A stretch of DNA of 64,000 nt from Sthenelais limicola (lineage: Eukaryota > Annelida > Polychaeta > Phyllodocida > Sigalionidae), in assembly GCA_942159475.1 (NCBI GenBank), contig OW804096.1, positions 42,531,744-42,595,743 of the forward strand. The letters run 5' to 3'. Each line of letters starts with the position of its first letter. Within the stretch, counting starts at the first letter, position 1. The translations under genes were made by a program, and so were the position numbers. Under the pieces are notes generated by a model. That model had not been told where the DNA came from and did not search any database. It saw nothing but the letters and a program-made list of their open reading frames with translations. Shown here in pieces: positions 60,201 to 64,000 of this stretch.

Positions 60201-60459
60201 CCCCATTATAAAAATACGCCGGAGAATATCCAAAGGCTACATTACCTTAAGGCAGACCCCGTGAAAAGAAGTGGTTTAGATAAAGTGTTATGGATGCTGG
60301 TAAGAAATGGATCTAATCCCATTTTATTATTTGAATGTTTACATCATCCCTTGTCAGACTTAACATTACATAATATGTAAAATATAATGTAGAATGTAAA
60401 ATATAATGTAAAATGTAATATAAATCGACAAGCGTTACATTGAGTAGTAACATGCATCT
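57201..60459. other. No supported gene
   Basis: AT-rich with short chance ORFs. AGCTGAGAATGCAGCTTTAA at 58504-58523 is the exact reverse complement of the left end of the TTAA-ended repeat at 62058, so it is probably a solitary element end. Nothing else is supported. Confidence 0.5.
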
Positions 60460-60686
60460 GGGTCAGATTTTCAGAAAATGTACAATTCGCCATCACCAAT
60501 CCTCTCAAATAACCCCTATTTAAGACAGCTTCGAAATGCAGTTTAACACAACAGAACTGATACTTTAAATCAATGCGATACCAAATATACTCAAATATAC
60601 CAAAAAAGATTTTTTTTTATTGAATTTAGCAGAAATTCTGAATATATGTAGAGTTCCCAATTGTACATTTTCTGAAAATCTGACCC
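60460..60686. mobile_element. GGGTCAGAT-family MITE, copy 3 (best ends)
   Basis: 227 bp. The left end GGGTCAGATTTTCAGAAAAT, then GTACAATT, and the right end AATTGTACATTTTCTGAAAA, then TCTGACCC, are perfect 28-bp inverted repeats. ATCT flanks both sides as a possible target duplication, although it overlaps the TIR edge words. It shares the internal ACCAATCCTCTCAAA word with copies 1 and 2. Confidence 0.85.
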
Positions 60687-60959
60687 ATCTATTTAAAAAC
60701 ACAAAATGAACAACGTTTTTTTAGGATATATTAAGAGAATTTGTTATCATACTTCGTCAAGAGTAATTAATGTGTTTTTTAAGATCCTGGTCGTAGGATA
60801 TTCTACAATAAGTATTTTCTTCCTATTCTTGTGCACAACCCAATGTAGTCATGGTATTGTATTCTTATTGCCGTTGTTAGAATTAATTATTTCTCTTTTG
60901 ATGGCTTCAAATTGGATGTGTTTGCCATGTTAAATGATAACTTTTCATATACTACTTAG

Positions 60960-61933
60960 GGGTAGGGTGGGGTAAGAGGCCCCCCTTAAAGAGTTTTCCG
61001 TATGTCTCCATCTAAAATAGATTATTTTTTTGACCATATCGCAATGTACTGATCCGTGCGCCCTGCCTAAAAAAGAGACTTCTACTTCATAAATTTTCTA
61101 AGAGAAAGGGGAAAGAAATATTTTCATGATGTAGGCTTCTTAGCCCACTAATGGGGTTAGAAGCCCCCAAGGCCTTTTACCCCATGGATTTGGGCCTTTT
61201 ATCCCTTGAATTGGAGGGATTCTTACCCCATGTGCACAGGTTTGTATTTCTACAGATCACTCGCAATATAAATGACAAATGGCATTTGGGCCTATTTCTC
61301 CAGAAATGAATAACTTCTTTTGTCTTAAATTTTAAGATTGATTGCTTATATACCAAGTTTTACATGCAAAAGGTGTATAACGGCTGACCCCGCTATAGTG
61401 TCAGAAACTACTCATCAATATCAGATTCAGAGTCACAGTTCTGGCATATATGTAGGCCTAATGTGCATCCCTGTGGTAGGTTCCAATTTCCTTCGCACAT
61501 CCTAACGTGGTATTAAATGATTTGTATTCCTATAATAAATGCCCTCTTGCCCCCACCCAACAAGGGCCTCTTACCCCAGAGACACTATTTTTCTTGTCAC
61601 CATTTTCTAGCACAACATCTATTATCACTCATACAAAAGTTATTTGTACTAAATATAATTTTGATGTCAAGCAAATATCCGATGCACTTACCCATATCCT
61701 AGTGTGACATAAATCGATCACTTCCTTGTAAGAGTTGACATAAATCTTTTAAAACTTTGGTCTACTTACACATATATATGTTGTCTGCAAGGACGTATCA
61801 AAAGTAATCAAACGGATCCCCCTAGGCGGCAGGACTATTTAATGGTGATTTAGAGCTGATTTATGTATATATTTCTAAACACTAGGGGCAAAAGGCCTTT
61901 TACCCCGTATGAGCCTCTTACCCCACCCTACCC
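60960..61933. mobile_element. Inverted-repeat element with GGGTAGGGTGGGGTAAGAGG ends, 974 bp
   Basis: The left end GGGTAGGGTGGGGTAAGAGG is matched by the right end CCTCTTACCCCACCCTACCC (20 of 20). Internal words such as GGCCTTTTACCCC and GGCCTCTTACCCC recur in both orientations. TA adjoins both ends. No transposase frame; probably a non-autonomous DNA transposon. Confidence 0.75.
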
Positions 61934-62057
61934 TATATTCTCTACCTTACTGTGGCTAGGTGCAAACGCACTCTTTATAAGCATTATGTACACTTCATTT
62001 ATTACTTTTACCTAATTGTTTAAGTCTAAAGCCTTAACGAGCCTCCCCACACAGATC

Positions 62058-62265
62058 TTAAAGCTGCATTCTCAGCTATTACGACAAAATGTCTTACCAT
62101 ATTTACTCATATTCTGATCCATAGGACTGAAGTTATCAATATGCTGCTGCTGTTACATATCTGCACAAGAATTTGAAGTCAAATCAGCCCAGAGAAAACG
62201 GCCGCCAGTGAGTGATAATAAGTAAGGTCACACCAGGAAAGGATTTCGGCGGGTGTGCTGAATTA
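62058..62265. mobile_element. TTAA-ended MITE, copy 2 (right end not found)
   Basis: Begins TTAAAGCTGCATTCTCAG and shares with copy 1 the words ACAAGAATTTGAA, CGCCAGTGAG, AATAAGTAAG-like and GGCGGGT in the same order. The mirrored right end is not evident. Confidence 0.6.
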
Positions 62266-62875
62266 CTGTCGTGGCTTGGCTTATGTATAATTTCCGTTTT
62301 TACCAGCAGCTATGATTATAACGTTGGCCCCCAATAGATGGATGCTACCAATGCTTCCTAGTATTCCATCCATCATTGTTGCACCTTTGTGTGCTTCGAT
62401 GCGAATGTTTACCTCTCTATAGCATATATCTTTGGGCAAAGATATCTTCGAATATCTTTTACCTAAAGTCTCCTATGATAAATATCCTCTTTCCCTAATA
62501 CGTGTAGCAGTAGGTAACGTAGTAGGTAACGTAGCCCTTTATCACCTTAAGTTCCTCTAAGATTTCTCCTGATATAAATCCAAATTTGTTTTGTCCACAG
62601 TGTTGGTTATCGTCTGTAAATTGGCTGTTAGATATATGAACACTGTACCCATTTAGGGACCTGCAGCCAAAGACGACGCCATTCTATTAGTAAAACTGGC
62701 TTACACGATAGATGCCATTCATCTATTTCTTTTTAAAATGGTTGATGCTTGTGACAACGCTGAAAGCTAACACATATTGCCTGGCATATTCATGTGTGTT
62801 GTTATTGCCACGTGTTAAAGTAAACCAAAACAATAATTGTTGCTATAACATCAGCCATCGATCTGCCTCATTAGG

Positions 62876-63004
62876 AAACGGCCCATCGGTAAACATTTAC
62901 ATATTGATGGAACAACAATTCGACAATTTAAACATTTTCAAACGGCCCATCGGTAAACATTTGTAACATATAGATGGAACAACGATATTTGATAATATAC
63001 AATT
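62876..63004. repeat. Tandem duplication, period 64 bp
   Basis: AAACGGCCCATCGGTAAACA, then TTT, an ATAT(T/A)GATGGAACAAC word and a GATAAT/GACAATT end occur twice, from 62876 and from 62940. Confidence 0.8.
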
Positions 63005-63120
63005 GAAAGGTTGCATTTAATTATTTACCAAGCGGGATGGGATGATTCAGAAGCTTCTATCGGGTTATGTTGGTATACTATAAAGTTTGATACTAAAGAT
63101 TTTGCTTTCTCGAAAGAAAC

Positions 63121-63170
63121 ACCAAGAGATTATTATGGTCGTATATATACGACCATACGAATATCTTGGT
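63121..63170. repeat. 50-bp palindrome with perfect 24-bp core
   Basis: The core at 63134-63157 is TATGGTCGTATA followed by its exact reverse complement. Imperfect pairing continues outward to ACCAAGAGAT on the left and ATATCTTGGT on the right. It could extrude as a cruciform, or be a tiny fold-back insertion. Confidence 0.8.
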
Positions 63171-64000
63171 GTACTATAGTGGCATCAACTATTCTAGTGA
63201 GTATATGCGTGCACTGTCGGTCGTAAGTAAATCTTGGGCCAAGAGGGTCTTTGAGCTCTTCTTAAACTCTCAGTGGAAACGTAATGAACGATCAAAGATG
63301 TCGGGACACGTTCCTCTGTTCCCATGTAGTGAGGCTAATCAACACAGCTATCGTCGAATCAAATAGATACCGTTATATATCGATTGCATCGTCTTCTCTG
63401 TGTTCAAATGTCCCTCCCACATTTTTATGCGCTGCCAGCACTATTGTTCTAAATAGTTGCTAAATGGAACCTTCACATGTACTCTGGTTGTCATAGTATT
63501 CATTCACCTCTACCAACCCTTGTCATAATAAATATGCCGTGCCTGGTTCAGAAACATCTCGTGGGATATGGCAAAAGGGAAGGTGGATGCCAGAACATGG
63601 GAAGGACACCGGGCCAGAGCTATTTTGTGCGACCTGGCGTAAGCCCTGCACAACAATTACTACTATTTTATGCGTACTATTATGTCCATTGGATAGTTCA
63701 AGGTCGACCTAGGAACACATCAATGGATGAAGAATGATAATCTCATCGGAAAACATTACCGATACGGTAATCATCCGATTCCATGTTCATTGTTATTCTT
63801 GCGGAAAATTGGTCCCAAGTGAGACCTATAGGTCTAACAAAGTAAAGGGACCTTCACACATCAAAGAGGAATGAAAAGGCAGTGGACCTATATGTACTGG
63901 TGCTAAAGGTACCTAAGACTACAGTTTGGTCAATCGGGTCAATCAAGTGGCAGGAGTAAGTTATGCAGTGTACCAATCATATATATAATATTCTTCTTAC
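63171..64000. other. No supported gene
   Basis: Only short chance ORFs. No motif or repeat recognised before the window ends. Confidence 0.5.

Noticed and set aside
61507..61707. ORFs inside the GGGTAGGG-ended element as a transposase
   Set aside because: Under 70 codons, overlapping in two frames, no DDE-type or helix-turn-helix motif.

Overview
The window looks like animal nuclear DNA, AT-rich and dense in transposon debris. Genes are split by GT-AG introns, one of them about 28.6 kb long, and most of the sequence is intron or intergenic DNA holding LTR and non-LTR retroelements, short inverted-repeat (MITE-like) elements, fold-back palindromes and minisatellites. A nicotinic-type Cys-loop receptor gene points to a metazoan. 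The mix of elements and the frequent TAGGCCTA words remind me of marine invertebrate deuterostomes such as echinoderms, but that is an impression and not a placement.

Layout. Positions 1-3266 hold the 5' part of a Ty3/Gypsy-like LTR retrotransposon on the minus strand: LTR, gag, protease and the start of reverse transcriptase, which runs off the left edge. At 3422-5089 two phase-compatible plus-strand exons give the C-terminal end of a host protein I do not recognise; their intron contains an unusual palindromic C5G5 / CCTAGG array. From 52659 down to 13000 a seven-exon minus-strand gene encodes a complete 543-residue nicotinic acetylcholine receptor-like subunit. All six introns have matching phases, and the protein has a signal peptide, a Cys-loop, four membrane segments and no vicinal cysteine pair (non-alpha type).

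The 28.6-kb first intron of that gene contains, in the opposite orientation, a 5'-truncated L1-like LINE tail (40186 to about 41300), a 78-bp coding-like minisatellite (35267-35939) and the most striking object in the window. This is a non-LTR retrotransposon (about 42823-46520) with an intact ORF1 protein that combines coiled coil, RRM-like and LINE ORF1 C-terminal domains with a NADAR (YbiA-like, ADP-ribose-linked N-glycosidase) domain. Its ORF2 has lost the endonuclease and the reverse transcriptase core yet stays in one open frame, so the copy resembles a HAL1-type half-LINE.

The remaining DNA has several inverted-repeat families: three copies of a GGGTCAGAT-ended element, a TTAA-ended element, a GGGTAGGGTGGGG-ended element and large fold-backs at 15.2, 21.0 and 50.2 kb. 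An opposed pair of GGGCCTATAAGTCC-type arrays sits near 47 kb. The stretch 55.7-57.2 kb on the minus strand may be decayed coding sequence. I saw no tRNA, rRNA or CRISPR signal.
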